Assembly (NCBI GenBank): GCA_003223115.1
Contig: QHXW01000292.1
Location: forward strand, 1 to 43,515
Direction of reading: 5' to 3'
DNA from: Acidobacteriota bacterium
GTDB lineage: Bacteria > Acidobacteriota > Terriglobia > Bryobacterales > Bryobacteraceae
Length of the DNA stretch: 43,515 nucleotides
Numbering within the stretch: position 1 is the stretch's first letter; each line of letters starts with the position of its first letter. This document shows positions 1 to 10,300 of the stretch, piece by piece. A program made the position numbers and the translations under genes. The notes beneath the pieces are model-generated. The model made no database searches. It was not told where the DNA came from and saw only the letters and a list, made by a program, of their open reading frames with translations.

Positions 1-1311
1 GGACCATGCGCGCCAATACGCCTGCGGCCAAAAATAGTTCTGGTACCACGTCGTCCCCTCCAGCAGCGTGCGGCGATCACTCAATGCCGGCCGGAACTGC
101 CCCCGCCTGGAGCGCATGTAGTTGCGCAGGATGTGAGGAGGCGTGACCTTCGAGGGGCTCAACTCGCGCATGACCGGCGGCTGCGCAGAGACCTCGAAGG
201 CCAGCAACCGTTAGTGACGGTGATTGGTAAGCGGTTTTTTATCCCACATGGTGATCGGCTCCACGAAATCTTGAGAAGCGGCAGTAGCGCACGGCCCCGG
301 GTCCCGATCCGACAATCTGTGCCGAGGCCGGGTACGCGATGCCAGCGCGGAACAACCATTCTTCGGGAGCGGCAAGCTGCCGAAACGCAATTACGTTTCT
401 CCACACCGTCGACACCGGCGCATCAATCGTGACGCTGGTCGTAACAGAAACTACTGGCGGTTCGAGTCTGGCGGCATGCTCGGCGAGCATCATCAGAGGA
501 AGTATCACCAGCCAGGCAGCGAAGGCAGGCGACGTGGAGGCACGGCCGCGGCGACGCAAAATGTACGAAGCGACAAGCCCGCCCGCAATCGGGAACGGGA
601 GAGCCAGCGGAAGCGCCATCAGAAGGCAGAACAGCCCCTCGTACCTTAAGCCAACCAGGGCTACCCCGATCAGAAGGGTCGTCAATATACTCACCATGAC
701 TGTCTCGAATCGCGAATGAAGTGTCTCAACGTTCAGGAACCAGGAAGAGACAAATCCGGTCAGAAAAGGGACTCCCAGAAACAGGCCCCAGGCATAACCC
801 ATCTACAAGCGGGCGCTCAGAGTCACAAGCGCAAGGCCAATCGCAACTGCGAGCGCGATTCCAAGCGCTGCACCACGAGTTGCTGCCGACGTCCGAAGAC
901 TGCCGGTAGCAATATCATCACTTTTTCTGCCGGCACACTTGGAACCAGTGTCAGCCAAAGGAACAGCCCGAGGTTAGCCAGCGGCACAAAGAACAGAAAG
1001 ATCCAGGCGGCGGATTTGCCGGCATCTTGCAACCGCCTCGGGGTGAGCGCGATTCCAACCCAAAAAAACGGGATCGCGATGGCCAACAGGATGCCATATA
1101 GTACAGGCTGGCGACCTCCCAATCCGAACAGCGATGCCTCCCGCAGAGGAAGGAAGTAGTTCCAAATTCGCCAGGTTTCGCCAAATTGGGCGGCAACTGA
1201 CCAATCGATCGCGTACTTTACTGCGACAAGGACCGTTCCGGCCCGAAAGTACTGGAGGCGCTGGACGCGCCCCTGCCACGTGAAAAACCATCTCAGAAAA
1301 TCCTGCGGCAT
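1..1311 (-). pseudogene. Broken DUF805 membrane domain - SRPBCC (polyketide cyclase-like) fusion, runs off the window
   Basis: Reading down from the ATG at 1311, the first about 130 residues are a DUF805-type membrane domain (start MPQDFLRWFF, a FTWQGRVQRLQYF-like opening, then RRLQDAGK followed by a hydrophobic helix). The frame is lost near 900-930. The next frame continues with a hydrophobic segment, meets an in-frame TAG at about 803-805, then gives further membrane helices (239-802) and an SRPBCC start (SVTIDAPVSTVWRNV). Another shift lies near 270, a stop near 215, and the SRPBCC tail (EGTTWYQNYFWPQAYW) reads to base 2. The order DUF805, extra helices, SRPBCC suggests one ancestral membrane protein with a lipid or hydrophobic-ligand domain. 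It is inactive unless the breaks are sequence errors. The 3' end is outside the window. Confidence 0.7.
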
Positions 1312-1414
1312 ATGCGGCGCCTCCTCATGTCTCTATCTCCGCGGGATGAAATCCGCAGTCGCGTGGAAGCCCCATTACGCTCGTCTTGCCCGAAGCGGGC
1401 CGTCAAAACTCGGC

Positions 1415-2317
1415 TTACTGCCGTAGGTAGACAACGGTGTCGATGATGACGCGGTTGTCCTTAGGTGCCGGAGTGGTGATAGTCTCAGGCGGTTTGCCCC
1501 CCATCTGAATGCGCAGTTGATTGCCCGTCAAGGTGTAGCGGCCCGAATTGACGGGGTCTGTACGTTGCGCGGCGTCGAAGTTGAAACTGCTGACGTCGCC
1601 ACGCGGCACTGAAAGCTGGTCGTAGGCTCGATAAACGCGGCCGTCCGTGGAGAAGAGATAAAAGTGCAGCGCGGTCACCCAGGAGCCATATCCGACGGGC
1701 CGATTGAGGTTGACCACATACTTGGGCTTGGTCCCCACGTAGAGACCCGCCATCGCACCCCCCGCGGGTCCGGGACCTTCTGTGATCGCGGGCACTGCAG
1801 TCTCGGACTCGACTCGAAGCGACGCGGCGAAGCTGTTCAGCGCAGGCAGGGCACGCTGCCAGGTCGCCACGTTGTTGGCGGACGCGTCCACGATGGCGGC
1901 AGCGGTACCGGCGATGATCACCATCCGCATATGCTGCCTGAGAATTCCGGCGATATTCTCGGCAAACCGCGCGGAGAAAACCATCTGCGCGTCTCGGACG
2001 GTGGTGCGTCTGAAATCGGGCTGCCCGGCAACGTTGGTTTCCTGATATCTGGGATCGACCCATTCGCGCAGTAGAGTCTTCCGGAACATCTGCTCGATAT
2101 CTCCGCTAATCGGCCGGAAGGGATAGACCTGAAGTGAGGCGTTGAACTCGTTGGAAGAGTAGTCCTCGGGCGGCGTGATGGCGCTGCGGGAGAAGTTGGG
2201 CGGCGGATCGTAGCGCAGCACGGGAACTTCTTGCTGGGCCATAGCGATGGTCACGACAACAGCCGCAACCGCGACGCGTCCTAGATGACGTTTGACTGAC
2301 TCGATGGCGGATCTCAT
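1415..2317 (-). CDS. Exported protein of unknown function
   Basis: An intact 300-residue frame. The ATG at 2317 is preferred over longer starts because it begins a signal peptide (MRSAIESVKRHLGRVAVAAVVVTIAMAQQ, shown here only as its basic N-region, hydrophobic core and AMAQ cleavage-like end at about residues 1-28) and has an AAAGGT ribosome-binding-like stretch upstream. The extra upstream residues overlap the end of the neighbouring broken regulator and look like non-coding translation. The mature protein has no motif I recognise. It contains an alanine-rich middle (about 130-180) and a C-terminal part with short beta-like segments ending in DTVVYLRQ. Probably periplasmic. Function unknown. 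Confidence 0.6.
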   Translation of the reverse strand: MRSAIESVKRHLGRVAVAAVVVTIAMAQQEVPVLRYDPPPNFSRSAITPPEDYSSNEFNASLQVYPFRPISGDIEQMFRKTLLREWVDPRYQETNVAGQPDFRRTTVRDAQMVFSARFAENIAGILRQHMRMVIIAGTAAAIVDASANNVATWQRALPALNSFAASLRVESETAVPAITEGPGPAGGAMAGLYVGTKPKYVVNLNRPVGYGSWVTALHFYLFSTDGRVYRAYDQLSVPRGDVSSFNFDAAQRTDPVNSGRYTLTGNQLRIQMGGKPPETITTPAPKDNRVIIDTVVYLRQ

Positions 2318-2468
2318 AGTTTGACCTTTGCTCCCGGCGCACACATCTTGGAACCTGGATTTCCGGCCAGTATACAGCGACGCACGATCATCGGTATACC
2401 TTCGCCGAGTCAGTGTGAGCCATTTCACAAAACGCCGAAGTCTTCCCGCTGAGGTGCATTCGCAAAAA

Positions 2469-4695
2469 CTATTTGCCGTGCGCGGGCGCGCGCCGGCGCA
2501 GGTCGCTGTCCACCTTGAGCAGCGCGTGCAGGACCGTCTCGGGCTTGGCGTCCCCTGCAGCGAATGGGGCCAGCACGCGCTAGCCGTCCGGCGCAACGTC
2601 GAAGCCGAAAAAAGAGCCCGAGTCCGCCACCTGCTTCTCAGACCAGAATCGGGGTTTCTCTGCTACGAACGCATCACCCTTGACCGTGTAGGCAGCCACC
2701 TGAACCCGGCCATCAGGGTCTCCATAAAACAGCTCCCGGCCGTTGTGGGACCAAACGGGACCGTGTCCTCCCCCTGTTCGACACCAGCCATTTGGGGCCA
2801 GTCGTGTTCTTCTTTGGTGAGAACGGCATCACGTAGATCTCAAAGCGTCCAGACGCACTCGAGGTGTAAACCACCCAGCGGCCGTCGGGCGAAATCGCAG
2901 GCGCACCTTTAGACCCTGCTTGTAGACCCTGCTTGCTGCAACAGCGGCTGCGGTTGCCCCAACCGAAGCACGCCTGACGTTCGCGACACCGGAACAATCC
3001 AGAGATCCGAGTCCGGCTGAAGCGGCCAAAACGCAAGCCAATTTCCGTCCGCTGAGAATGAATAAGGGCCTGCATTGCGGCTAACGCCCGCCAGACGTTC
3101 CACCTTCCCGCTCCCATCCGACCGCGTCCAGGCCAGTGTGTTTCCAGATCGGAACGCGATAAACTCGCCGTCCGGCGTCCAGGTGGGAAGCCATTCCGGC
3201 TCATCCTCGGACGTCAGCCGATTCCAAGTCTCCCGTTTGAGGTCATAGACCCAGAGGCCTTGTTTACCATCCTGGATCACCGATAGCGCTAAGCGCGTCC
3301 CGTCCGGCGAAAGGCGAGGCGACATATATCATAGTTGCCCGGCTTCGCAATCACGGGCTCGATCTTCCCGGAGGAGTAGAGCCAAGAAAGAAGGGTATTT
3401 GTCATGTCACCGTGCCACGCGGTAAACCAGCGTGCCCGAAGTGGACAGGTCAAAGTCCGCGAGACCTCCTGGGTTAGACACGGAGTACACAAGAGGCACC
3501 GCCGGGCCCGTCAACTCCAGCCGGTCCGCGTCCGCGTCCATGGGTGCCGCAAACAGCGTCCCCTGCTGGTTGTAGACCACATATCCGCTCGCGAGAAAGC
3601 GACCGCAGGTGGAATTCTCCAATACGGTTTTGAATTTGCCGTCATTCGGGGTAAGGATCCGGAGTGAGCCTTGCCCGCTCACGTTTGTGGCAGCGAACAA
3701 AACGCCCTTGCCGCCCGGAAGCACTTGCGGCCAAACATGAACCAGTCCGCCTGAAGGATCCGATTTCGAGTCCGTCAACGGCTGCGGCATCCCACCCGCG
3801 GCGGGCACCCGGGAAAGCCCTCGTGATGCTTTCAGTGCCGCAATGATGTTATCGCCGTCACCCCAACTTCCGCCGCCAGGGCTCGCGGCATCGCAGAGAG
3901 CGACAGGAGCGCCGCCCTCGATAGCTACCTTTTGGAGTTTATGGGCCGCGAAGAAGGCGACCCACTGACGTTCGGCGAAAAGAAGGGCAAGAAGCCGCCC
4001 TCGGTGCCGGCGAGTCGAGTGGTGTTTGTCTGGTCGACGCGTCGGATGGCTAAAGCCCCTTTCGAAACGAAGACAATCCGCCTGCCATCGGGCGAGATCG
4101 CGGGCTGCGAAAACTCCTCTGGGCCAACGTCCAAGTCAAATTGTGAGAACGGCCGGTCCGCTACGATCTGAGGAGCGCGCCATGGCTTCCAATAACCAAA
4201 TACCGCGATCACCGCTAGGACGCCTGCAGTAGCCCAGGGCAGAACCTGTCGCCTCGGTGCCGCTGCGGTCGAAACGTTGTTGTCCACTTTGTGCGGAAGA
4301 TCTGGTGGTACCAATGCCAGCCGGTTTCTTCCAGCCGTTTCAGCTTCGCGCCTCTCCGTTGTCTCAACCGGTGCGACGAAGCGATATCCACGCCGGGGCA
4401 ATGTCTCGATGAAGCGCGGGCTGTCGGCGTCGTCGCCTAACGCTTCGCGGAGGTTGTTGATGGCCCTGTTCAGACCGCGCTCGAAGTCGACGAAGGTGTC
4501 CGCCGGCCAAAGTTTCTTCTGGAGTTCTTCCCTGGTCACGACTTCGCCAGGGCGCTCCAGCAACATGACTAAAACCTGAAACGGCTGATCTTGTAGCTTG
4601 ACCTTGTAGCCCTGCCTGCGCAATTCGCCGGCCTGGAGATCAACTTCGAAGATTCCAAAACGAATTGGTAAGAATAGGCGCTTGGTCTCTTCCAT
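2469..4695 (-). pseudogene. Broken winged-helix regulator with PD40/TolB-like propeller
   Basis: Starting from ATG 4695, residues about 8-105 form an OmpR/CadC-type winged helix (FGIFEVDLQAGELRR, then RPGEVVTREELQKKLWP, then RGLNRAINNLREALGD and RGYRFVAPV). A single membrane helix follows at about 155-175. The rest is a periplasmic PD40 propeller with repeated SPDG motifs. The propeller is split over at least four frames, with breaks near 3990, 3405, 3335, 2930 and 2790, and an in-frame TAG at 2580-2582. The terminal stop is at 2469-2471. Intact relatives are one-component transmembrane regulators of about 700 residues, common in Acidobacteria. The N-terminal 240 residues might still make a DNA-binding stub. 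Confidence 0.75.
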
Positions 4696-4716
4696 GTGGG
4701 GGCGGTCGCAGAATGC

Positions 4717-4725
4717 AGTATAACA
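4717..4725 (-). promoter_or_regulatory. Extended -10 promoter element of the winged-helix gene
   Basis: On the minus strand this reads TGTTATACT, a TGn extended -10 plus a TATACT hexamer one mismatch from consensus. It lies 21 nt before the ATG at 4695, leaving a leader of about 14 nt. I see no good -35 hexamer at 17 nt, which is acceptable for an extended -10. It also argues against the GTG at 4731, which lies upstream of the element. Confidence 0.45.
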
Positions 4726-4908
4726 GTCCACAGTTTTGCCAATGAAAACGACTCATTCCGGGAGATCTGGCCCCGCACGTGAATGATTCTCCGTCGGTTA
4801 TCACGCGACACACGGAAGACAAGGAAAAACAACGAAAGAAGCTGCCGCCGATTGAAGTTCCCGCCTCAAAACGTCATAGTTCACTCCTGACCGAAGAAGG
4901 AGGTCACA

Positions 4909-5385
4909 GTGAAGAAACAAAGTTTGAGAATTTCGATGATTGCAACTCCCCTGATGATCGTTTGCGGTTTACTGGTGTCAGGCGCGTTTGCCAGAGCTGA
5001 ATCGCAGGACGGACCCTGTTCGAACCGAACCCTTCACGGCGATTACGGATCCGCCGTCGAAGGCCTGATCCTGCCTGCACCCGGCGTTGCCCTCCCCATT
5101 CGTGGTGTGGTCATGACCCACTATGACGGAGAAGGCAATTTCACCCAGGTGGACCATAGCGTTTTTTAATGGCTTCCCGCCCCCCATTAGTGGACGCCCG
5201 GCACTGGCACTTATCACGTCAATGCCGATTGCACCGGAACAGCCCACATCGTTCCGAGCACCGGTGGGTTTGTAAACCTGGCCATCGTGGTGGTCAGAAA
5301 AGGCAAGGAAGTCCACGCCGTGGTTACGGCTCCGTTCGATGGTCCGGCCCGCACTGTCACCAGCGTCGGCATCAAAGTCGAGTAA
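4909..5385 (+). pseudogene. Small exported protein, frameshifted
   Basis: The GTG at 4909 is preceded by a near-perfect Shine-Dalgarno AAGGAGGT at 4897-4904. A signal peptide covers about residues 1-30 (hydrophobic core, FARAES end), followed by a mature start with GPCSNRTLHGDYGSAVEG. The frame stops at 5169 just after a run of six T, and a run of six C follows. Another frame then continues coherently (GTYHVNADCTGTAHIVPSTGG ... VTSVGIKVE) to a TAA at 5383-5385. Together they give about 155 residues of a secreted acidobacterial-type protein with GTYxVNxDCTGTA. The homopolymers make a sequencing error a serious alternative to real decay. Function unknown. Confidence 0.6.
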
Positions 5386-5525
5386 TCGCAGCGATGAGCG
5401 CGTTAAGATTGCAAGAAGTCAGGCCGCGGCGACGTGAATCACGAAAGCAGAGTCCGCTGTTCCCGAGGCCTGGTTAACTTATTCAACGCGAGTTCTGATA
5501 TTCATGAATCGGCCCGCACGTTTCG

Positions 5526-6869
5526 TCATTCCGAGATTGCCAGCACGCTGGCGGAGGTGCGAACGTACAGCACTTTATCAGAGAGGGCGGGCGTCGACAG
5601 CACGATTTCGCCCAACTCGTTGGCGCCAACCAGCTCGAATTGCGGTCCGGCTTTGATGACGAACGTCCGTCCCTCTTCATTACTCACGTAGATCTTGCCA
5701 TCGGCCGCGATGGGCGATGAGGTGAAGGACCCGCCTTCGCCAAGCCGTTGCTCATACAGTTTGCGTCCTGTCCGCGCATCGTAGGCCTTGAAGATGCCCT
5801 GACTGGTCGACGCGTAGATCAAGTCTTGATACACGACCGGTGTCTGCAGATAGGATCCGTTGCGCTCTTCACTCCATGCCAGACCGGCGCTGATACGTGA
5901 GCCGGGTGCGGGCGTAACGTCTCCGGATGCTTCCGGTCGGATCGCGTACAACGGTGCTTTGCCTCCGTGCGCATTGGCGACGTAGATCAATCCGTGAGCC
6001 ATGAACGGTGTGGGTACGGGAATATCGCCTTCCGATTTCAAACGCCAGAGTTCCTTGCCCGTCTTGAAGTTGTAGCCCGCGATGTACGGGTAGCCGTTGG
6101 CCACAATTTGTATCCGATTGCCGGTCTTGAAAACACCGGGTGTGGCCCAACTGCACACCGACACTTCGGATCGCCTTATGCGCCAGAGTTCGCCTCCATC
6201 CGCCGCACGGAACGCCGCGAGAAAGCCATCTTTCTTGCTGTCCGATTGAACGATGACCGTATCTTCGAATAGCACGGGCGAGCTCGCGAAGCCCCAGGAG
6301 AGAGTTCGATCATCCGATGGGGCCATATCGAGGGTGCCCAGATCCTTTTGCCACTCCAGCTTTCCGTCGAGCGTGTAGCTGTAGAGACCTTCAGAGCCGA
6401 AAAGCGCGATCACCCGTTTGCCATCGGTGGCGACAGTTGTGTTCGCGTGCGTCGCTTTGGTGTGGCGCCGAGCCCTGGGCTTACCTCGATGCGCAGTTTG
6501 GCGCCAGAGAACTTCACCGCTCAGCTTATCGAGACAATAGAGCACCCATTCCTGCTCGGCGTCGTCATCGGCTGAGTCGCCGCTACCGTACAACCCGATC
6601 TTCAGTGGTGCTTTTCCGGCGCTCGAGATGGCGGTGGTGACGAACAGCTTGTTTCCGAGGACGACGGGGCTCGAATGACCCAGTCCAGGGATGGGAGCCC
6701 GCCACTTTATATTGCGAACAGGAGCCGTGTGGACATCGCCGTTCCAACTGGCGGGCGCCGCGCCTTGTCCAACACCAGTCGCGCCTGGTCCCCGATACGA
6801 AGGCCAGTCCGAAGCGGACAGGAGGGGGAGCATGCAAGCGGCGATCACGACGAATCTTCGCGACAGCAT
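5526..6869 (-). CDS. Exported PQQ-like beta-propeller repeat protein
   Basis: An intact 447-residue frame from ATG 6869. A signal peptide (MLSRRFVVIAACMLPLLSA) covers residues 1-19. The mature N-terminus DWPSYRGPGATGVG is the usual opening of the planctomycete/acidobacterial PQQ-like propeller family. Repeats of the form G-K-L/V-x-W (LDGKLEWQKDL, GGELWRIRR, TGKELWRLKS) and LYCLDKLSGEVLWRQ give seven to eight blades. No quinoprotein dehydrogenase catalytic signature was recognised, so it is more likely a binding or scaffold propeller in the periplasm than a proven dehydrogenase. A TATACT lies 10 nt before the ATG and no Shine-Dalgarno is evident. Stand-alone gene. Confidence 0.85.
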   Translation of the reverse strand: MLSRRFVVIAACMLPLLSASDWPSYRGPGATGVGQGAAPASWNGDVHTAPVRNIKWRAPIPGLGHSSPVVLGNKLFVTTAISSAGKAPLKIGLYGSGDSADDDAEQEWVLYCLDKLSGEVLWRQTAHRGKPRARRHTKATHANTTVATDGKRVIALFGSEGLYSYTLDGKLEWQKDLGTLDMAPSDDRTLSWGFASSPVLFEDTVIVQSDSKKDGFLAAFRAADGGELWRIRRSEVSVCSWATPGVFKTGNRIQIVANGYPYIAGYNFKTGKELWRLKSEGDIPVPTPFMAHGLIYVANAHGGKAPLYAIRPEASGDVTPAPGSRISAGLAWSEERNGSYLQTPVVYQDLIYASTSQGIFKAYDARTGRKLYEQRLGEGGSFTSSPIAADGKIYVSNEEGRTFVIKAGPQFELVGANELGEIVLSTPALSDKVLYVRTSASVLAISE

Positions 6870-6937
6870 AGATATCGTCAGTATACGTCCGCGCCGTGGC
6901 CGAAATCGTCGCTCGACCGTGAGTCAGCGACCGTGTT

Positions 6938-7201
6938 CTAAGCGGCCATCGGCAATGTTGCTGCGCTCGGGCGGATTTGCTGCGGCTTCGGCTCGCTAAA
7001 GATTTCGAGCAGCGCCGATCGTGCGCGGAGATACCGTTGGCAGTCGGAGCAGCCGCATATTCGCTCAGCAGCATGGCCGATCAAGTATTCCAGTTGCTCG
7101 CGCAGGGCACCGTTTTCGTCCGCAGGCTCCGGAACTTTCAGAAGATTCAATCCAGTGTGCGGAACCGCTGTCGTTCCATTCAATTCTGCATGGGCGACCA
7201 T
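6938..7201 (-). CDS. Small CxxC protein, copy A of a duplicated pair
   Basis: 87 residues from the ATG at 7201, starting MVAHAELNGTTAV. This start is chosen because GGAGGTGGGAGAG sits directly upstream, a strong Shine-Dalgarno conserved in the second copy, whereas the GTG 21 nt further up lacks one. The central part is helical (PADENGALREQLEYLIGHA). It is followed by CGCSDCQRYLR, a CxxC-type motif that could bind metal or be redox active, and then an ALLEIFSEPKP helix. No signal peptide or membrane helix. 75 of 87 residues match the copy at 11780-12043. Family unknown to me. Sits between the PQQ protein and the permease-phosphatase fusion. Confidence 0.65.
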   Translation of the reverse strand: MVAHAELNGTTAVPHTGLNLLKVPEPADENGALREQLEYLIGHAAERICGCSDCQRYLRARSALLEIFSEPKPQQIRPSAATLPMAA

Positions 7202-7300
7202 CTCTCCCACCTCCACCTCCACTTTGATAGATGTATGGCCCTCCGATCGGGTTCTCTCAAGATTGTAAATATGAGTCTAGACGATTCGCCTTGGATCAAT
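6938..7300. repeat. Dispersed direct repeat, copy A (small CxxC gene plus its upstream region)
   Basis: The coding part and about 100 nt upstream resemble 11780-12150. Upstream both copies keep a GATTGTAAATAT / AATTGTAAATAT block and a following ATTCGCCTTG / TTCGCCTTG block. On the downstream side similarity stops at the stop codon (TAG here, TAA in copy B). Confidence 0.65.
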
Positions 7301-7328
7301 TCAGCGCGAGACCTCTACACAAGAATTT

Positions 7329-10300
7329 CTACTTCACTTTCATCACGATGAACGTGAGGTCGTCGTACTGTGAAGCATCCTTAATCCAGGTCCTCAGTTC
7401 CTGGGCGATGCGTGTGGACATCTCCAGCGCCGGCAAATGAACTACCTGACGCATCAAATCCTTCAGTCTTTCCTCACCGAACTCTTCGTTATTCGGATTT
7501 AACGCTTCGGTGACACCGTCGGTGAAAGCGATCAGTACGTCGCCAGGCCGCAGATCGATCGCCGCCTCTTGATAGCTCACCTGCGGAAACAAGCCCAGAA
7601 CGGTACCACCCGCGGACAATTCCTGAATCTCCGAGGTGTCCATGGAGTGGAACAGATAAGGCGGATTATGACCGGCATTCACATAGCGAAGCTGGCGGTT
7701 GCTTTCGTCGAACTGTGCATAGAAGAAAGTCGCGTAGCTGTTCGACTTTGTCGAACGGTGGAGGAAACGATTCATCTTCGCTGCAAGCTGAGGTAACGAA
7801 ATATCGCGCTCGGTGGCGATAATCCGTAGGGAAGCCTGCACCAGGGACATGATGAGAGCAGCGGCAATACCTTTGCCCGCAATGTCGGCGAGCGCGATTC
7901 CAATCTTGTGGTCGCCCAGATCGAGGAAATCGTAATAGTCGCCGCCCACGCTCCGGGCGGGGAGACTGACCGCGGCGAGTGTGGCGACAGTGGTGTCGGG
8001 AGGTCGCTCGGGGAGCAGGCGTTTTTGGACTTCGGCAGCCAGTGCAAGATCGCGACGTAGCTTCTCCTGCTCGACGACGCGATCCGTCAGCCGCGCATTC
8101 TCGATCATGAGCGCCAGTTGTTGCGCGGAATCACGCAGCACTCTTTTCTCGGAGGAACTGTATTCCTCGTGGCCCACCGGCGGACCCAGGAGCAGCAGCC
8201 CGACAACCTCGCTCTTCGTCCGGAGCGCCGCCGCGATCCGGACGCCGGTATTCCTCAGAGTCTCAATCTCGGCGAGATATTCGGGTTTGTTTTCCGTTGC
8301 CCATCGCCGCCAGGCATCTACGTCGCCGATGGTAAGAGGCAGAGGGAAAGCGTAAGACTTGAGCCGGTTCAACAGAAAGCCTTGGGCCGGCAGAGACAAA
8401 TCCGGGTATTCCTCTTCGGGTGTCGCGGCTACACAACGATATTCCCGTCCGGAAACGTTCTCTAGCAACATAGCCCTTGTCGCTCCGACTCTGCTGCACA
8501 ACTTGACCAGCGCGAACTGGAGTACTTCAGCGAAGGAGGCGGCGCGCCGGGCCGCATCGACGAACTCTGTCAATAGAGTCCCGTCAGGCGACAGAGAAGC
8601 ATCGTCGACACGCCAGACCGCCTGAGATATCCCTTTCATGGTTCGCCGGATGCTCGCACTCGCGGATTGCCACGTGGTTGCCGGCTCATTGCGCATCGCC
8701 ACCATCGGAGACAGCAGAGTCGCGCGCCAGGCGGGGAAGAAGGAAGCACCCAGCGTAATGCTTGCTATGATTGCCGTGGAAAACGCGTAAGGAAGAAATC
8801 CCACATCGTGAACGGCGAGCACTCGGACTAGAAGCCAGGCCGTCGCAATCAGCGCCATACCTCCGAAGGCGAGCCCATACGCCGCCATCTTCGCTCCCCC
8901 GCCAACCACCAAAATCAGAACATCGCGGCCTACCGCGCCAAGCGCCATACGCGTCCCAATCTCCACCGTTCTTTGACGCACGGAATAGGAAACAACCCCG
9001 TAGACGCCAAGCGCTGTCATCAGCAGCGCAGCGAGCGCAAAGAAGGTTGTCACTAAGGAACCGATTCGTTCGAGGCCTAGCGACTCCCGTTCAATCTCAT
9101 TCATGGTGGTTACGTCGTGAATCGGCTGTAAAGGATCGACCCTTTGCACCGCTTGCCTCACCTCCGGAACCAGCCTTTCCATCGGCAGCAGCGAGCGAAC
9201 CACGAACAGCATCGGGTTTACCGGCGCGATCACGCTCAGCAAGTAGATTTCAGGCACGGTGGGATTGCCCAGCCCGTCATTCTTTACGTCTCCAACAACC
9301 CCGACCACCTGGAACCGGGAGCCGTTCGGACCACTCAGACGTCCGTAAGCGCCAATGGGGTTTTGGTTCGGCCAGGAATGTCTGGCAGCGGCCTGATTGA
9401 TTACAGCCGAAACAATAGTGTTACTCGTATCGTGTTCATTCAGGAAACGGCCGCTTCGCAGAGGGATCCGCATCGTGCGAAAGTACTCGGGGCTGATCAC
9501 CAGGAAGCTGGTTCTCTGGACTTCGTTGGGATAAGCGGGCTGGCCTTCGGGATAAATGGCTGTACTGAGGCAGCAGCCGTTAAGCGGCAACTGATTTGTG
9601 AAAGCGGCGCCGCTGACGCCAGGAATCGACTCTAAGGCTTCAATTAACCTCTTTTGATAGGGGAAAAGCTTCTCCGCGCTCGATCGCGCTGTTTCGGCTA
9701 CGGTGACTTGGAAGCTCAGCAGTTGATTGGGGTCAAAACCGGGGCGAGTGCGGGCGAGATTTCTCAGGTGCGAGATCAACACTCCGCTCGCCGCCAGGAG
9801 CGTGAAGGCCAGCGCGATCTCAGCAATAACGAGCGATTGCGATAGTTTGCGGCTCCGAGCCCCCGCTGACGCACGCACTCCCTCGTTGAGAACCTCATTG
9901 GGGGAAGTCCGCGCGGCCTGCCAGAGCGGCGCGAGACTCGAAAGCGCGCTGGCCAGGCACGCTGTGCCCGCCGCAAACAGCAGGACTGTCCAATCGATGG
10001 CAATCTCGTCGGCACGCGGAATGTAATCCACCGCGATAGACAGAACCGCGCGCACCAGAGCAATGCTCACAACCACGCCGGCCGCCGCCCCTGCCAGAGA
10101 AACAATCAGCCCTTCCATGAAGTACTGCAGGGCAAGTTGCCGTTGGGTGGCGCCGAGGGCAACACGAGTCGCTGTTTCCCGCGCGCGAGCCACGGATCGA
10201 GCAAGCAGCAGTCCGGCCACGTTGGCACAAGTGATGAGAAGCAGAAGTCCGGCCGCCGCAACAAGTAGAACGAGCGTAGGCCTGATTTCGTGGATGACCG

